Below are positions 42,314-52,658 of a stretch of 57,918 bases of DNA, piece after piece. The position numbers and the translations under genes are program-made. Positions within the stretch are counted from its first letter, which is position 1. Each line of letters opens with the position of its first letter. Where the stretch lies: the NCBI GenBank assembly GCA_019241645.1, contig JAFAWQ010000053.1, positions 1-57,918 on the forward strand, given 5' to 3'. Below the pieces are notes generated by a model. It worked only from the letters and a program-made list of their open reading frames with translations. It was not told the origin of the DNA and did not search any database. The DNA comes from Alphaproteobacteria bacterium. GTDB taxonomy: Bacteria > Pseudomonadota > Alphaproteobacteria > Micropepsales > Micropepsaceae.

Positions 42314-45037
42314 TTAGCACGTCATTAGAAACTGACGGATTTCTGCGATCGCCTCCGCCAGGCCGCAGCGGAGGACTGGCGTATCCGAAGGAAAAGCAGA
42401 GAGCAGGCGCGAGGGCGTGGCTGGCTCCAGAATCACGAAGCAGCCTTTGTCGTGTTGCGAGCGGATGAGGCGGCCGAACGCCTGCTTCAGGCGCAGGCGC
42501 GTCAGCAGATCGTCATAGCGTTTGCCGAAACGCGCGCGCCGGGCCTTGTGCAGGATGCTCGGCTTTGGCCACGGCACCTTGTCGAAGACGACAAGCCGCA
42601 AAGAGCGGCCCACCACGTCGACGCCGTCACGCAGCGCATCCGTGCCAAGCAGGCAGGCGTTTTCTTCCGCCCGAAAGAGATCGACCAGCGCGCCGGTGTC
42701 CAGCCTATCCACATGCTGCGTATACAGATTGATACCTTTTTCAGCGAGCGGCCTGGCGATGCGCTGCTCGACCGCACGCAAACTCCGCACCGAAGTGAAC
42801 AGCCCCAGCGCGCCGCCGCTACTTGCCAGAAACAATTCGCGGTAGGCCGCCGCCAGTTGATCGACATCGCGCCGGTTCACATCGCGCACAATGAACACGC
42901 GCGCCTGGTCGGCGTACCGAAAGGGCGAACCGAAACTCGCGCGCTTCGGCGGCTCCGGAAGATGCGCGGCGCCGGTGCGCACTTCGGCAGATTGCCAATC
43001 GTCTGCGTTTTCGGGAGCGTCGCGCAAGGTGGCCGAGGTGATCAGCGCGCCATGGGCCGGCAGCAGCACCTCCTGCGCCAGCGGGATGGTGGGGTCGACC
43101 CAGTGTCGCCGCAAGCCGGCATCGATGTCGCGGCCGTCCTCGCGCACGCTCTCGAACCACTCGACGAATTCAGCGTGCCGTTCGCCCGTTTCCAATGTGT
43201 CGAGCATTGCAGTCCAGGCCGGCAGGATGAGTTTGGCGCGGCGCAGCAACCCCCGTGCCGCGGCTTCGATGCGCGTGCGTTCGGAGGTTTCCAGATCGCC
43301 TGCTTTATCATCGAGTTGCTTGCGGAGGCTCTGCGCCAACCGCAGCAACGGTCCGATAAGCCGATTGAGCGATGACGACAATCGCTGTGCCGTTTCGATC
43401 AACGGCGTCGATAGCGGATCGATGTCGGCCTCCAGCGAATATGCGGTGTCCAAAGCATCGATGCGCGCCAGCACGTGCTGGTACATTTGCGCGAGAAACG
43501 CTTCGCCGGGCCCTCGCGGACTGGCGTTGTGCAGCCGCGACAGCCAGCCTTCGCCGGCGAGCGCGCCGGAGGCGGCGAGGCATTCGCCAAGCGCCGACCG
43601 TGCTTCTTCATCGCCCGCGATGATGTCTTTCAGGCGCTCTTCGAGCCCGCGCTGCCTCGTTCGCGCGCGGCCTTCGGGGCCGCGTATCCAGCGGCGCAGA
43701 TCGGCCATCTCCCGTCCCGAAAGAAAGACGGAAAATCCGCTGTCCGCAGCATCGAAGAGGTGATGGCCTTCGTCGAATACGTACCGCACGCGTCGCTCCG
43801 GCGGCATATCGCTCTCGTTGGAGAGCCAATCTTGCGACGCTTGCGCGATCACCAGCGCATGGTTGGCAATGACGATCGGCGCGCGCCGCGCGCGGCGGAT
43901 CACGCGCTCTATGAAGCAGGTGCGATAGTGCGGGCAGGCCGCGTAGACGCATTCGCCGCGCCGGTCGGTGATTTCACCCATGGGAAAAGAGGCAGCGAGG
44001 AATGCCGAGAAGCCTGCGCCGGACATGTCGCCGTCAGGCGTGGCTGCAATCCAGCGCGCGACCAGCCCCAGCACCACGGCGCGCTGCCCGGGCGCCAGCG
44101 CCTGCCGTTTGGCGGCCTCTTCGTAATTGAGCAGGCAGAGATAATTCTCGCGGCCTTTGCGGACCACGGCCTTGTCTTCGCGCTCGGCCGGATCGGGATA
44201 GAGATGCGCGGTCTCCTGCACGATCTGGCGCTGCAGGTTTCGCGTGTAGGTGGAGATCCAGAGTCCCGGGCCGTTCTTCTCCGCCCACAAACTGGCCGGC
44301 GCCAGATAACCCAGCGTCTTGCCGATGCCGGTGCCCGCTTCGATCAGCGCGATTTTGGGAGAGCCCGCCCGTTCCCGGGATTCGAACGCATAGGTGGCTT
44401 GTTCGGTATAGGCGGATTGCTCCGCGCGCGCCTCCCTTCCGTGAACCAGCTGCCGAAGGCGTGCGGACGCTTCGCTCGCGGCAACGGGCTGCGAACCGGG
44501 CTTACCCACAGACGCTTCGTCCTCCCATTTCGGCAGGTTGCGCCAGACATCGAATCCGGCGAGCCGTGAAAGCGCGCGCTCCGGGTTGCCTGCGGCTTCC
44601 AGCACCAATGGGGCCCAGCGCCAGCCCGCCTGCAGCATGGAAGACGCGATCGGTTGCAGCCGCTCGCGCTCGCGCGGCGGGAGCGCGCGCAATTCAGTGA
44701 GCAAAGCCCTTGCTGCGAGATGGAGCGCTCCTGCGCTTTCTTCTGGCGTATGCGGCAGCCGCAGACCCAACGCACGCGCAAGTCCCAACGGACTTGGAAT
44801 ACATGGCTGCGCCGGTCGCACGAATGCAAACAGCTCCAGCACATCGAATACCGGGCGGCCGGGCGCGACCTTCAACCGGCCGGCGACGAAAATAGCGTGC
44901 GCAACCAGCGCCTCGCCGGAACGGAACATCGTCCGCGCCTCCTCAATGCCGATGCGCCGTGTGTCACCGGACAGGAACGCCAGCACGGCCCCGCCCGGCG
45001 CGGGAACGAACCCCGGCATATTCAACGCGTTCGTCAT
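42314..45037 (-). CDS. DinG-family (XPD-like) ATP-dependent DNA helicase
   Basis: The 907-residue superfamily 2 helicase has an N-terminal extension of about 190 residues, then Walker [18 protein letters not shown]-box variant [15 protein letters not shown], four Cys residues around [11 protein letters not shown]...[13 protein letters not shown] that likely ligate a 4Fe-4S cluster, [12 protein letters not shown], and motif [20 protein letters not shown]. Such helicases unwind R-loops and damaged DNA with 5'-3' polarity. The N-terminal extension ([20 protein letters not shown]...) is typical of the alphaproteobacterial form. It diverges from the LysRS gene. Confidence 0.9.
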   Translation of the reverse strand: MTNALNMPGFVPAPGGAVLAFLSGDTRRIGIEEARTMFRSGEALVAHAIFVAGRLKVAPGRPVFDVLELFAFVRPAQPCIPSPLGLARALGLRLPHTPEESAGALHLAARALLTELRALPPRERERLQPIASSMLQAGWRWAPLVLEAAGNPERALSRLAGFDVWRNLPKWEDEASVGKPGSQPVAASEASARLRQLVHGREARAEQSAYTEQATYAFESRERAGSPKIALIEAGTGIGKTLGYLAPASLWAEKNGPGLWISTYTRNLQRQIVQETAHLYPDPAEREDKAVVRKGRENYLCLLNYEEAAKRQALAPGQRAVVLGLVARWIAATPDGDMSGAGFSAFLAASFPMGEITDRRGECVYAACPHYRTCFIERVIRRARRAPIVIANHALVIAQASQDWLSNESDMPPERRVRYVFDEGHHLFDAADSGFSVFLSGREMADLRRWIRGPEGRARTRQRGLEERLKDIIAGDEEARSALGECLAASGALAGEGWLSRLHNASPRGPGEAFLAQMYQHVLARIDALDTAYSLEADIDPLSTPLIETAQRLSSSLNRLIGPLLRLAQSLRKQLDDKAGDLETSERTRIEAAARGLLRRAKLILPAWTAMLDTLETGERHAEFVEWFESVREDGRDIDAGLRRHWVDPTIPLAQEVLLPAHGALITSATLRDAPENADDWQSAEVRTGAAHLPEPPKRASFGSPFRYADQARVFIVRDVNRRDVDQLAAAYRELFLASSGGALGLFTSVRSLRAVEQRIARPLAEKGINLYTQHVDRLDTGALVDLFRAEENACLLGTDALRDGVDVVGRSLRLVVFDKVPWPKPSILHKARRARFGKRYDDLLTRLRLKQAFGRLIRSQHDKGCFVILEPATPSRLLSAFPSDTPVLRCGLAEAIAEIRQFLMTC

Positions 45038-45126
45038 TTGTGCCCATCATGCCCGCGCTGCCCTCACCGTGCAAAGCGTCGTTCTGGCGCTGGCACGAAC
45101 GAGTTGTTTGCGGCTATGCAACACGA

Positions 45127-46728
45127 ATGTCCGCTACCCAAACTGTAGAATTGTTGGATGAGCGCGAGCGCGCGCTCGCGGCGCACGCCTGGCCGTTCGA
45201 GGAGGCGCGCAAGGTTCTGGCGCGGCTTGATCGTTTCGCCGCCGCCGGCAAGGCGAAGGATTGCGTGCTGTTCGAAACCGGCTACGGCCCCTCCGGCCTG
45301 CCGCATATCGGCACCTTCGGCGAAGTCGCGCGCACTACCTGGGTTCGGCGCGCCTTCGCGCAGATGAGCGACGTGAAGACGCGCCTGATCGCCTTCTCGG
45401 ACGACATGGATGGCCTGCGCAAAGTGCCCGGCAATGTGCCGAACCAGGAGATGCTCGCGGCCAATCTCGGCAAGCCGCTGACATCCGTGCCCGATCCCTT
45501 CGGCACACATGAGAGTTACGGCGCGCACAACAATGCGAGGCTGCGCGCGTTTCTCGATCGCTTCGGCTTCGAATACGAATTCCTCAGTTCCACAGAGTGC
45601 TACAAATCCGGCCGCTTCGATGCGGCTTTGCGCACCGTGCTCGCCAATTACGAGAAAGTGCGCGATGTCGTTCTGCCGACGCTCGGGGCGGAACGCCGGG
45701 CCACTTACTCGCCATTCCTCCCGATCTCACCCACCACCGGGTGCGTGCTGCAGGTGCCGATCCTCGAATGGAATGCCGAACGCGGCACCGTCGTGTACGA
45801 GGAAAACGGCAAGCGCGTGGAAGTGCCGGTCACCGGTGGGCAATGCAAGCTGCAATGGAAGGCCGATTGGGCGATGCGCTGGCTGGCGCTCGGCGTCGAT
45901 TACGAAATGTCCGGCAAGGATCTCATTTCCTCCGTCGAGTTGTCGTCGAAAATTCTGCGCGCGCTCGGCGGCACGCCTCCGGACGGCTTCAACTATGAGC
46001 TGTTCCTCGACCAGAACGCCGAGCGCATTTCGAAATCGAAAGGCAACGGGCTTTCCATCGAGGAATGGCTGACCTACGGGCCGGAAGAGAGCATCGCGCT
46101 ATTCATGTTCCAGAAGCCGCGCGTGGCGAAGCGGCTTTATTTCGACGTGATCCCCAAGGCGGTCGACGATTACATTGAGTTCCTCCGCAAATATCACGCG
46201 GAAAACAACGAAGCCGAGAAGCTGGAGAATCCTGTCTGGCACATCCACGCTGGAAATCCCCCGGACGAGGAATATCCCGTCACCTTCGCGCTGCTGCTGA
46301 CGTTGGTGAGCGCGTCAAACGCGCATGACCGCGAGCTGCTGTGGGGCTTCATCCGCAACTACGCGCCATCCGCCAATCCACAAGACAATCCCGGATTGGA
46401 TCGGCTCGTCGGCTACGCCATCCGCTACTATGACGACTTCGTGAAGCCGGCCAAGCGCTATCGTCCGCCTACGGAGAAAGAACGCGCCGCGCTCGAAGAC
46501 CTCGCGCGTGTGCTGGACGGCTTTGGAGATGAGCGCGACCCAGAGAAGGTTCAGTACGAAGTTTACGAAGTCGGCAAGCGCCACCAGTTCGAACCCTTAC
46601 GCGACTGGTTCAAGGCGTTGTACGAGGTGCTGTTCGGCCAGAGCCAAGGGCCGCGCTTCGGATCGTTCGCGGTGCTGTTCGGCTGCGCCGATACCGCAGC
46701 GATGATCAGGGCTGCGCTGGTGCGCTAG
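45127..46728 (+). CDS. lysK: Class I lysyl-tRNA synthetase
   Basis: Charges tRNA-Lys. The 533-residue enzyme is of the archaeal-type class I fold used by many alphaproteobacteria: [19 protein letters not shown] with the HIGH-like motif, [13 protein letters not shown], and the KMSKS-like motif [14 protein letters not shown]. The helical anticodon-binding C-terminus follows. The frame is open upstream; the ATG at 45127 ([14 protein letters not shown]) is the plausible start. It overlaps the convergent hydroxylase gene by 23 bases. Confidence 0.94.
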   Translation: MSATQTVELLDERERALAAHAWPFEEARKVLARLDRFAAAGKAKDCVLFETGYGPSGLPHIGTFGEVARTTWVRRAFAQMSDVKTRLIAFSDDMDGLRKVPGNVPNQEMLAANLGKPLTSVPDPFGTHESYGAHNNARLRAFLDRFGFEYEFLSSTECYKSGRFDAALRTVLANYEKVRDVVLPTLGAERRATYSPFLPISPTTGCVLQVPILEWNAERGTVVYEENGKRVEVPVTGGQCKLQWKADWAMRWLALGVDYEMSGKDLISSVELSSKILRALGGTPPDGFNYELFLDQNAERISKSKGNGLSIEEWLTYGPEESIALFMFQKPRVAKRLYFDVIPKAVDDYIEFLRKYHAENNEAEKLENPVWHIHAGNPPDEEYPVTFALLLTLVSASNAHDRELLWGFIRNYAPSANPQDNPGLDRLVGYAIRYYDDFVKPAKRYRPPTEKERAALEDLARVLDGFGDERDPEKVQYEVYEVGKRHQFEPLRDWFKALYEVLFGQSQGPRFGSFAVLFGCADTAAMIRAALVR

Positions 46729-48028
46729 TTGCCGGGGCGGCATGCCCGTCCGGCTGCGTGCCGTAGAATTCGCCCATCGTGGTCATCAGCGCCCGGGTGA
46801 GTTCGCGCTCCGCTTCGCTCAGGAACGGCTTCCAGATACTGAAAATAAGAACAGCGCGCGGCACGTCGCTGTTGTTCCACGCTTCATGATCGATGGAATC
46901 GTCGAAAACGAAGGCCTCGCCAGGTTGCCATTCGCGCGTCTGCCCGCCCACCCGGAATCCGCATCCGTCCGGCACGATCAACGGCAAGTGCACGACGAGG
47001 CGCGTGTTGACCGGGCCTGTATGAGCGGGGATCCGAGTCTTCGCATCCAGGATCGAGAACAGGGCCGTCGGCCCGTAACCGGGGCAGTCCCAAAGCGGCG
47101 CGGCATTCAGCGCGGCCACTGTTTTCGGGCAGCGTACGATATGCTCGGGAAAAGCCTTACCTTCGTTCCACAATGAATAAACGGACCACCGCCGCGAGTT
47201 GTTGAGCTCGCGCCATTGCTCCATCGCCGCGCCTCTTGGCAGAACGACATAGGGCTCGAGTTCCGATTGCTCGCCCATCACCTCCAGGAGTTCACCGCGG
47301 ATATCGTCCGCGGCGGCTTCAATCGTTTCAAGCCAGGGAAACGGCTCCGGTTCATAGAACTCGATTGGAGGCAATTCGGGATAATACATGAAGGTGGGCT
47401 GCTGGCGGTAGATCGTGCGCTTTTGCAGGATGATTTCCACGCATTGCTCGAAGCGATGCAGTGACTCGCCCGAAAAGCGCGTTTTCAGATCGCGCAACGC
47501 GTTTTCGATATGCGCTTCAAGCTCGCGATTATTTCGCTCGACCGTATCCCGCGCATTCTGCACCAGGGATTGCAGCTCGGGCGGCGGCTGGATGCCCGGC
47601 GGGATCATCTGCAGCGCGGTTCGGAAACTCACCGCGGCCGCGCGGGGCCGCTTCAACTTTGCTTCCAGCGTGCCTTTCTCGAGCAGCGCGGCGATGCGGC
47701 GGGGATCGATTTCGATGACCCGCTCGTAGGCGTTTATCGCGTCCTCGAAATTGCCCAGCGCGCGCAATGCCGCCGCCCGGTTGAAATGGATTTCCGGATT
47801 TCCGGCAGAAGCCTGGGCCGCCTCATCCAGCAGTTCCAGAGCGCCACCGGCGTTGCCTATGCCCAGCAACTGCAGCGCGACTTCGTTCAGCACGAGCGGA
47901 TGACGCGGCGCTTCGGACTGGGCCTGCCGCAGCAGGCGCTCGGCGTCATGTGGCCGTCCGCTGCGGGCGTTGTCTCGCGCCGAAGCGATCAGGGCACGAA
48001 TTCGCTGCTCGCCCGAATGCATTTGCAT
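46706..48028 (-). CDS. TPR protein with aspartyl/asparaginyl beta-hydroxylase domain
   Basis: The 440-residue protein starts at the ATG at 48028, six bases after GGGGAGA. The N-terminal ~140 residues are TPR-like helices ([39 protein letters not shown]). The C-terminal domain is of the Asp_Arg_Hydrox type: [18 protein letters not shown] (first Fe ligand His and 2-oxoglutarate Arg) and [20 protein letters not shown] (second His). Members hydroxylate Asp/Asn/Arg of proteins or lipid A. The target is not evident. Combination with TPRs is known in this family. Confidence 0.83.
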   Translation of the reverse strand: MQMHSGEQRIRALIASARDNARSGRPHDAERLLRQAQSEAPRHPLVLNEVALQLLGIGNAGGALELLDEAAQASAGNPEIHFNRAAALRALGNFEDAINAYERVIEIDPRRIAALLEKGTLEAKLKRPRAAAVSFRTALQMIPPGIQPPPELQSLVQNARDTVERNNRELEAHIENALRDLKTRFSGESLHRFEQCVEIILQKRTIYRQQPTFMYYPELPPIEFYEPEPFPWLETIEAAADDIRGELLEVMGEQSELEPYVVLPRGAAMEQWRELNNSRRWSVYSLWNEGKAFPEHIVRCPKTVAALNAAPLWDCPGYGPTALFSILDAKTRIPAHTGPVNTRLVVHLPLIVPDGCGFRVGGQTREWQPGEAFVFDDSIDHEAWNNSDVPRAVLIFSIWKPFLSEAERELTRALMTTMGEFYGTQPDGHAAPATSAPAQP

Positions 48029-48096
48029 TCGGTTCTCCCCGGATGGTTGCCAAGCATTCGCGTGATGACAGGGTAACGCCGAACAACTGCGATTAG

Positions 48097-48116
48097 CTCT
48101 CACATCGGTGTGAGAG
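48097..48116. promoter_or_regulatory. Inverted repeat upstream of the hydroxylase gene
   Basis: CTCTCACA and TGTGAGAG form a perfect 8-base inverted repeat around TCGG, 69 bases upstream of the hydroxylase start. There is no T-tract, so an operator is more likely than a terminator. The other 200 bases of this gap hold a second long inverted repeat (TGCACGGTT at 48199 and AACCGTGCA at 48243), which lies just after the S24 gene's stop and could be its terminator. Confidence 0.45.
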
Positions 48117-48255
48117 ATATGCGCCGCGCTGTAATTGTTGTCGCGAAATGTCGCTGCGAGGGCGGAGAAATGAAGCAACGCCTGTTATGCGAGAGGCATG
48201 CACGGTTTCGTGAACCGCATTGCGCGCGCCACATTGCGCAAGAACCGTGCAGGCC

Positions 48256-48903
48256 CTACTGGCTCGCCCAGATGATTCGGTGAATGAAGGTGACGTCGGC
48301 AAGCAGGAAGTGGCGGTCTTCGTATTCCACGTTGAAGGATTTCAGTTCGACGCGCTGTGCGCTCATGCGCACCAGTTGCTTCGCGAGGACTTCGCCGGCT
48401 TGCGTCTTCAACACCACGCGGTCGCCCCGCCGCAAACTCGCGGACGGCGAGACCACGATGCGGTCGCCGTCGCGGTAGACGGGCGCCATGGAGTCGCCGC
48501 TGATCTCCAGCGCGTAGGCATGCTCGTCGGCAAGTTCTGGAAAGGGGATTTCATCCCACCCGGCGCCCACCGGAAATCCGGCATCGTCGAAATAGCCTTC
48601 CCGCCCGGCCTGGGCGAGACCGATGAGCGGGATGGGCTTGCTGAATGGCCGGCCTGCTTTGGGCCGGCTCATCTGAAGAACGAATTCCTCAAAGGTCTCG
48701 CCGGTCGCCTGCAGCGACTTTGCGAGGCTTTCCGTGGAGGGCCAGCGCGGCCTGTTGTCGGGCCCGATCCGCTTGCTTTTGTTGAAGGTGGTTGGATCCA
48801 GTCCCGCGGCCTTGGCCAATCCCGAGACGGAAAGGTCGTGGCGCTCGGCCAAGGCTTCGATTCCCTCCCAGACCTGGGCATGGGTGAGCATTTGTGAGGC
48901 CAT
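48256..48903 (-). CDS. HTH regulator with S24 (LexA/CI-like) peptidase domain
   Basis: The 215-residue protein has an N-terminal helix-turn-helix (LSVSGLAKAAGLDPTTFNKS) and a C-terminal LexA-like autoprotease: possible cleavage site in LAQAGREGYFD, catalytic Ser in EISGDSMAPVYRDGD, and catalytic Lys in GEVLAKQLVRMS. This fits a phage-repressor-like transcription factor that may cleave itself upon RecA activation. It is widely conserved in alphaproteobacteria as a chromosomal gene. It diverges from pyrD. Confidence 0.87.
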   Translation of the reverse strand: MASQMLTHAQVWEGIEALAERHDLSVSGLAKAAGLDPTTFNKSKRIGPDNRPRWPSTESLAKSLQATGETFEEFVLQMSRPKAGRPFSKPIPLIGLAQAGREGYFDDAGFPVGAGWDEIPFPELADEHAYALEISGDSMAPVYRDGDRIVVSPSASLRRGDRVVLKTQAGEVLAKQLVRMSAQRVELKSFNVEYEDRHFLLADVTFIHRIIWASQ

Positions 48904-48994
48904 ATGAAGAAATCCCCAAATCAGGGGAAGCAGCTAGCCGATTCTTCTGCTGCGGGCAAGCCAATGGTCGGGTAAGCACCGCGGGATCGAAGCG

Positions 48995-50080
48995 GTGGAA
49001 TCCAGGGAAATGCTAGGCGATCTGGCCGCGCGGGCCTTGAGGTTGCTTCCGGCGGAGGCAGCGCATCGGGCCACGCTTGCGCTTCTGCGGCGCGCAGCCC
49101 CGCTGCTGTCCTCCGCGCCTCCGGACGAAGCGAGACTCGCCGTGGATGCGCTCGGCCTGTCATTCCCCAACCCGGTCGGCCTGGCTGCAGGGTTCGACAA
49201 GGATGCGCAAGTTCCGGACGCGATGCTCAAGCTTGGCTTTGGCTTCGTGGAATGCGGGACGATCACGCCGAAACCACAATCTGGCAATTCGCGGCCGAGG
49301 TTGTTCCGGCTGCAGGAAGATCGTGCCGTCATAAACCGCATGGGCTTCAACAATGCGGGGATGGAGGCTGCGGCGGCGCGGTTGCAAAGACGTCGCGAAC
49401 ACGGTGGCGTTGTCGGGATCAACATCGGCGCCAACAAGGACAACGTTGATCGCATTGCCGACTATCGCCGCGCTTTTGCGCGGCTGGCGCCGCTCGCGAG
49501 CTATGTCGCCGTCAACGTGTCCTCTCCGAACACGCCGGGCTTAAGAAACCTGCAGCAACGCGATGAACTCGAGCGTCTGCTCGGCGCCATCATGGATGAA
49601 CGCGCGCGCGTCGTGCCGGCGAAACCGGTCCTGCTGAAGATCGCGCCCGATCTTGAAGCGGCATCCATCGACGAAATCGCCGATGTTGCGACCGCAGCCG
49701 GTGTTCAGGGCATCATTGCCACCAACACCACCGTCGCACGGCCGCCGGGTTTGAGAAGCGCTCACGCCAAAGAGCAGGGCGGGCTTTCTGGCGCGCCGCT
49801 GTTTTCGCGATCCACGGAGGTGTTGCGCCAGCTTTACCGGCGCGCGGGCGGCAAACTGGTTTTGATTGGCGTGGGCGGCGTATCGGCGGGTGCCGACGCC
49901 TATGCGAAAATTCGCGCCGGCGCCTCCCTTTTTCAACTCTATACCGCCCTTGCGCTGCAGGGCCCGGGACTGATTCCGCGCATCAAGCGCGAACTGCTTG
50001 ACCTTATGGCGCGCGACGGCTTTGCCAACATCTCGGACGCTATCGGCGCGGATGCGCACATGTATGAAGCAGCGACTTGA
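48995..50080 (+). CDS. pyrD: Dihydroorotate dehydrogenase (quinone), class 2
   Basis: Oxidises dihydroorotate to orotate in pyrimidine synthesis, passing electrons to quinone at the inner membrane. The 361-residue FMN enzyme has the N-terminal membrane-binding helix, NPVGLAAGFDKDAQ, FVECGTITPKPQ, INRMGFNN, GVNIGANK-like segment, VAVNVSSPNTPGLRNLQ with the catalytic Ser, IIATNTTVARP and LIGVGGVSAGADAYAKI. The GTG at 48995 is one possible start; the ATG at 49010 (MLGDLAARALRLL) is the alternative. Confidence 0.95.
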   Translation: MESREMLGDLAARALRLLPAEAAHRATLALLRRAAPLLSSAPPDEARLAVDALGLSFPNPVGLAAGFDKDAQVPDAMLKLGFGFVECGTITPKPQSGNSRPRLFRLQEDRAVINRMGFNNAGMEAAAARLQRRREHGGVVGINIGANKDNVDRIADYRRAFARLAPLASYVAVNVSSPNTPGLRNLQQRDELERLLGAIMDERARVVPAKPVLLKIAPDLEAASIDEIADVATAAGVQGIIATNTTVARPPGLRSAHAKEQGGLSGAPLFSRSTEVLRQLYRRAGGKLVLIGVGGVSAGADAYAKIRAGASLFQLYTALALQGPGLIPRIKRELLDLMARDGFANISDAIGADAHMYEAAT

Positions 50081-50129
50081 AACGTCCACTGCGAACGTTC
50101 AGAACAATTTCAGATAACGGAGCTAGAGC

Positions 50130-50438
50130 ATGTCCAGCGAAACCCTGCACGTTGCCCGCGAGAAGCTGAGCGAGCAGACCCTTCATCTGCACTACGCGAT
50201 CACCTCGCTGATGGAGGAGCTGGAGGCGGTGGACTGGTACCGCCAGCGGGCCGACGACACCTCCAACGCGGACCTGCGCGGCGTGCTGCTGCATAACGCG
50301 AGGGAGGAGATGGAGCATGCGGCCATGCTGATCGAGTGGCTGCGCCGCAACGAACCGCATTTCGAGAAGCAGCTGCGGGAATATTTGTTCACCGACAAGC
50401 CCATCGTCGAAGTGGAACACGAGGCGATGAATCCCTGA
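50130..50438 (+). CDS. Encapsulated-ferritin (EncFtn)-like ferroxidase without targeting tail
   Basis: The 102-residue protein is a short two-helix ferritin-like protein closely similar to Rhodospirillum rubrum EncFtn as I remember it. MEELEAVDWY matches the first ferroxidase helix (Glu 30, Trp 36, Tyr 37 here) and HNAREEMEHAAM the second (Glu 60, His 63), followed by EWLRRNEP. In known EncFtn proteins two chains build one di-iron site and a C-terminal peptide targets the protein into an encapsulin shell. Here the protein ends at VEVEHEAMNP, with no such peptide and no encapsulin gene adjacent. It may oxidise iron in free form or associate with a shell encoded elsewhere. Confidence 0.85.
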   Translation: MSSETLHVAREKLSEQTLHLHYAITSLMEELEAVDWYRQRADDTSNADLRGVLLHNAREEMEHAAMLIEWLRRNEPHFEKQLREYLFTDKPIVEVEHEAMNP

Positions 50439-50460
50439 TAGACAACGACAAGCAGTCAAA

Positions 50461-51720
50461 GTGAGTCACGCTGTAGCGGCTGTCGCTCTATATGGCGTTG
50501 TTGTGTCTGCGCAAGCGGTCTGCGCTGACGAAATGGAAATGGCCGTGGACGAGATGTCCATGAGCGGGATGCCTGAATCCGGCACTCTCGGCGCCTATCC
50601 AATGACGCGCGATTCATCCGGCACAAGTTGGCAGCCGGACGCCGCGCTGCACTCCTCGATTCACGGTATGGTTGGCGACTGGATGCTCATGGGCCACGCG
50701 ATGCTGTGGGGCGTCTATGATACGCAAAGCGGCCCTCGGGGTGCTGACAAAGCGTACGTGGAAGGGATGCTCATGGGTGCGGCCCGTCGCGATTTTTCGA
50801 ACGGCGATACGCTCAATCTGAGGGCGATGGTCAGCCCCGATCCGTTCATGGGCAAGAGCGGTTATGCCGAACTGCTTTCAAGCGGCGAAACGGCAAACGG
50901 GGTCACGCCGCTGATCGACCGGCAACACCCCCATGATCTCATCATGGAGCTGTCCGGCTCGTACGCACGCCTGCTGGACGATGAGTCCAGTGTATTCGTG
51001 TACGCCGGCTATCCCGGCGAGCCCGCGCTCGGTCCGGCGGCTTTCATACACCGGCCAAGCGGAATGGATATTCCCGACGCGCCCATTACTCATCATTGGC
51101 TCGATGCAACACATATCGTATTCGGGGTGCTGACAGCCGGTTTTGTACATGACGACTGGAAACTGGAAGTTTCGCAATTCACCGGACGCGAGCCCGACCA
51201 GCACCGCTACGATTTCGATCCGATCCGCCTCGACTCCACATCGGCCCGTATCAGCTGGAATCCGGATCCGCATTGGTCGTTGCAGGTATCGTGGGGACGT
51301 TTGAATAGTCCGGAACAGCTCGCACCGGAGATCAACGAGAACCGTACGACGGCCAGCGCCACCTACGTGACCAGGCTTGGCGACGGAATCTTAGCCGCAA
51401 CACTGGCGTGGGGTTTGAAGCAGGAAAGCGACGGCGCGAACCTGAATGGCGTGTTGCTGGAAGGCGAGTACCAGACAGGCTCCTGGACCGCCTTCGCCCG
51501 AACCGAATGGGAGCAGAATTCCGAACTGGATGCGCTGGGCAGAAGGCGCGGCGTCGGTGAGCTCACCCTCGGGGCAATTCACGATTGGGCCGTGGCAGAG
51601 CATTTCAAACTCGGCCTGGGCGCACTCTACACATTTGACTTTGTGCCGTCTGACATTGTCCCGTCCTATGGTGGCGGACCGCACGGCGCGATGGGGTTCG
51701 TCCGGCTGATCACCCACTAG
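50461..51720 (+). CDS. Met-rich outer-membrane-type protein of unknown function
   Basis: The 419-residue protein starts at a GTG 22 bases after the ferritin-like gene. It has a signal-like N-terminus (AVAAVALYGVVVSAQAVCA) followed by the Met-rich stretch MEMAVDEMSMSGMPESG, which could bind copper(I). The rest resembles a beta-barrel with alternating polar/aromatic strands; DPFMGKSGYAELLSSGETA and PLIDRQHPHDLIMELSGSYA are motifs I associate with proteins found near copper or heavy-metal resistance genes, though this is from memory. Probably an outer-membrane protein; its link to the ferritin-like neighbour is only positional. Confidence 0.6.
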   Translation: MSHAVAAVALYGVVVSAQAVCADEMEMAVDEMSMSGMPESGTLGAYPMTRDSSGTSWQPDAALHSSIHGMVGDWMLMGHAMLWGVYDTQSGPRGADKAYVEGMLMGAARRDFSNGDTLNLRAMVSPDPFMGKSGYAELLSSGETANGVTPLIDRQHPHDLIMELSGSYARLLDDESSVFVYAGYPGEPALGPAAFIHRPSGMDIPDAPITHHWLDATHIVFGVLTAGFVHDDWKLEVSQFTGREPDQHRYDFDPIRLDSTSARISWNPDPHWSLQVSWGRLNSPEQLAPEINENRTTASATYVTRLGDGILAATLAWGLKQESDGANLNGVLLEGEYQTGSWTAFARTEWEQNSELDALGRRRGVGELTLGAIHDWAVAEHFKLGLGALYTFDFVPSDIVPSYGGGPHGAMGFVRLITH

Positions 51721-51722
51721 AC

Positions 51723-52643
51723 TCAGGAAACCGGGCAGGTGTCGTGGAAGCGCGTGAGATCGACCACACGGCGGCCCTGCGGGTTGACGGACAGCACGTC
51801 CACAAAACGGTGGTTCCACACCAGATCGTCGGGGCCGTAGGCGTGGCGGGCATAGATGACCTCCGCCAGCGTGTCGTCGGTGCCGCGCAGCAGCACGATC
51901 AATTCCAGTTGCTGGTTGCACCAGTCTTCCCAGGAAAGCCCGTGTAGGGGGCTCGTCTCGTCGATACGGTGCATCACCGTCCAGGACAGCGCGAACAGCG
52001 AGGTGCGCCCGCGCATGAGCTTCAATTCCTCGAAGCGCCGCATGGCGATGCCTTCTGTGGTGACAGCCTGCCGTGCCAGCGTGACATTGACGGCCGCATC
52101 CAGGATTTGATTGCCGCGCTGGTTTGCGGTGCGGAACATCAGCGTCGGCACGGTATCGAACGGGGCGATTACCGCGACCTTGCTGAAAATAACGCGGGAC
52201 CTCGGCCGCGACAGCCGCGCGAACATCAGCGACGCCATCATGGCGAGGTAGACGAAACCGATGAACGCTTCCGCCACGACCACGGCGTTCGCGAAGGCGG
52301 ATTTCGGCACCATGATGCTGTAATTGATGGAGGCGATCGTCTGCACGCTAAAGAGGAAGCGGTCCCAGAAGCTGCCGGGCCGCGCATGCTCGATGCCGTT
52401 CGGGTCCCCGAGATAGACCGAAGCGAAAATCGCGTTGATGGCAAGAAACACCAACGCCAGCCCGATGAGGAACAGCCACCACTGGGCTGTGAGCACGGCG
52501 TGATAGAAATCGGTCCAGCGGCTTCTGTCCTGCCCGCGGATGACGGCGCGGCGCGGACGTCCGCCGCGAATCAGTTCCGTGGCGGCACCGGGGATTTTCG
52601 GTGGTCGCTCGATTCTTTTGTGCTCGTTCACGTCACGATTCAC
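51723..52643 (-). CDS. KirBac-like inward-rectifier channel with altered selectivity filter
   Basis: The 306-residue protein has the KirBac layout: a slide-helix region, TM1 (WWLFLIGLALVFLAINAIFASVY), a pore helix, TM2 (VVVAEAFIGFVYLAMMASLMFARLSRP) and a cytoplasmic immunoglobulin-like domain (SRVIFSKVAVIAPFDTVPTLMFRTANQRGN...). The pore segment reads SVQTIASINYSIMVPKS, where K+ channels have T-(I/V)-G-Y-G; here it is S-I-N-Y-S (residues 105-109). Both filter glycines are replaced, so K+ selectivity or even conduction is doubtful. It converges with the Met-rich protein gene. Confidence 0.85.
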   Translation of the reverse strand: MNRDVNEHKRIERPPKIPGAATELIRGGRPRRAVIRGQDRSRWTDFYHAVLTAQWWLFLIGLALVFLAINAIFASVYLGDPNGIEHARPGSFWDRFLFSVQTIASINYSIMVPKSAFANAVVVAEAFIGFVYLAMMASLMFARLSRPRSRVIFSKVAVIAPFDTVPTLMFRTANQRGNQILDAAVNVTLARQAVTTEGIAMRRFEELKLMRGRTSLFALSWTVMHRIDETSPLHGLSWEDWCNQQLELIVLLRGTDDTLAEVIYARHAYGPDDLVWNHRFVDVLSVNPQGRRVVDLTRFHDTCPVS

Positions 52644-52658
52644 GCCTGTACTGAAGAT

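Noticed and set aside
45127..46728. Class I rather than class II lysyl-tRNA synthetase as sign of gene transfer
   Set aside because: Class I LysRS is the normal form in many alphaproteobacteria, so it is not unusual here.
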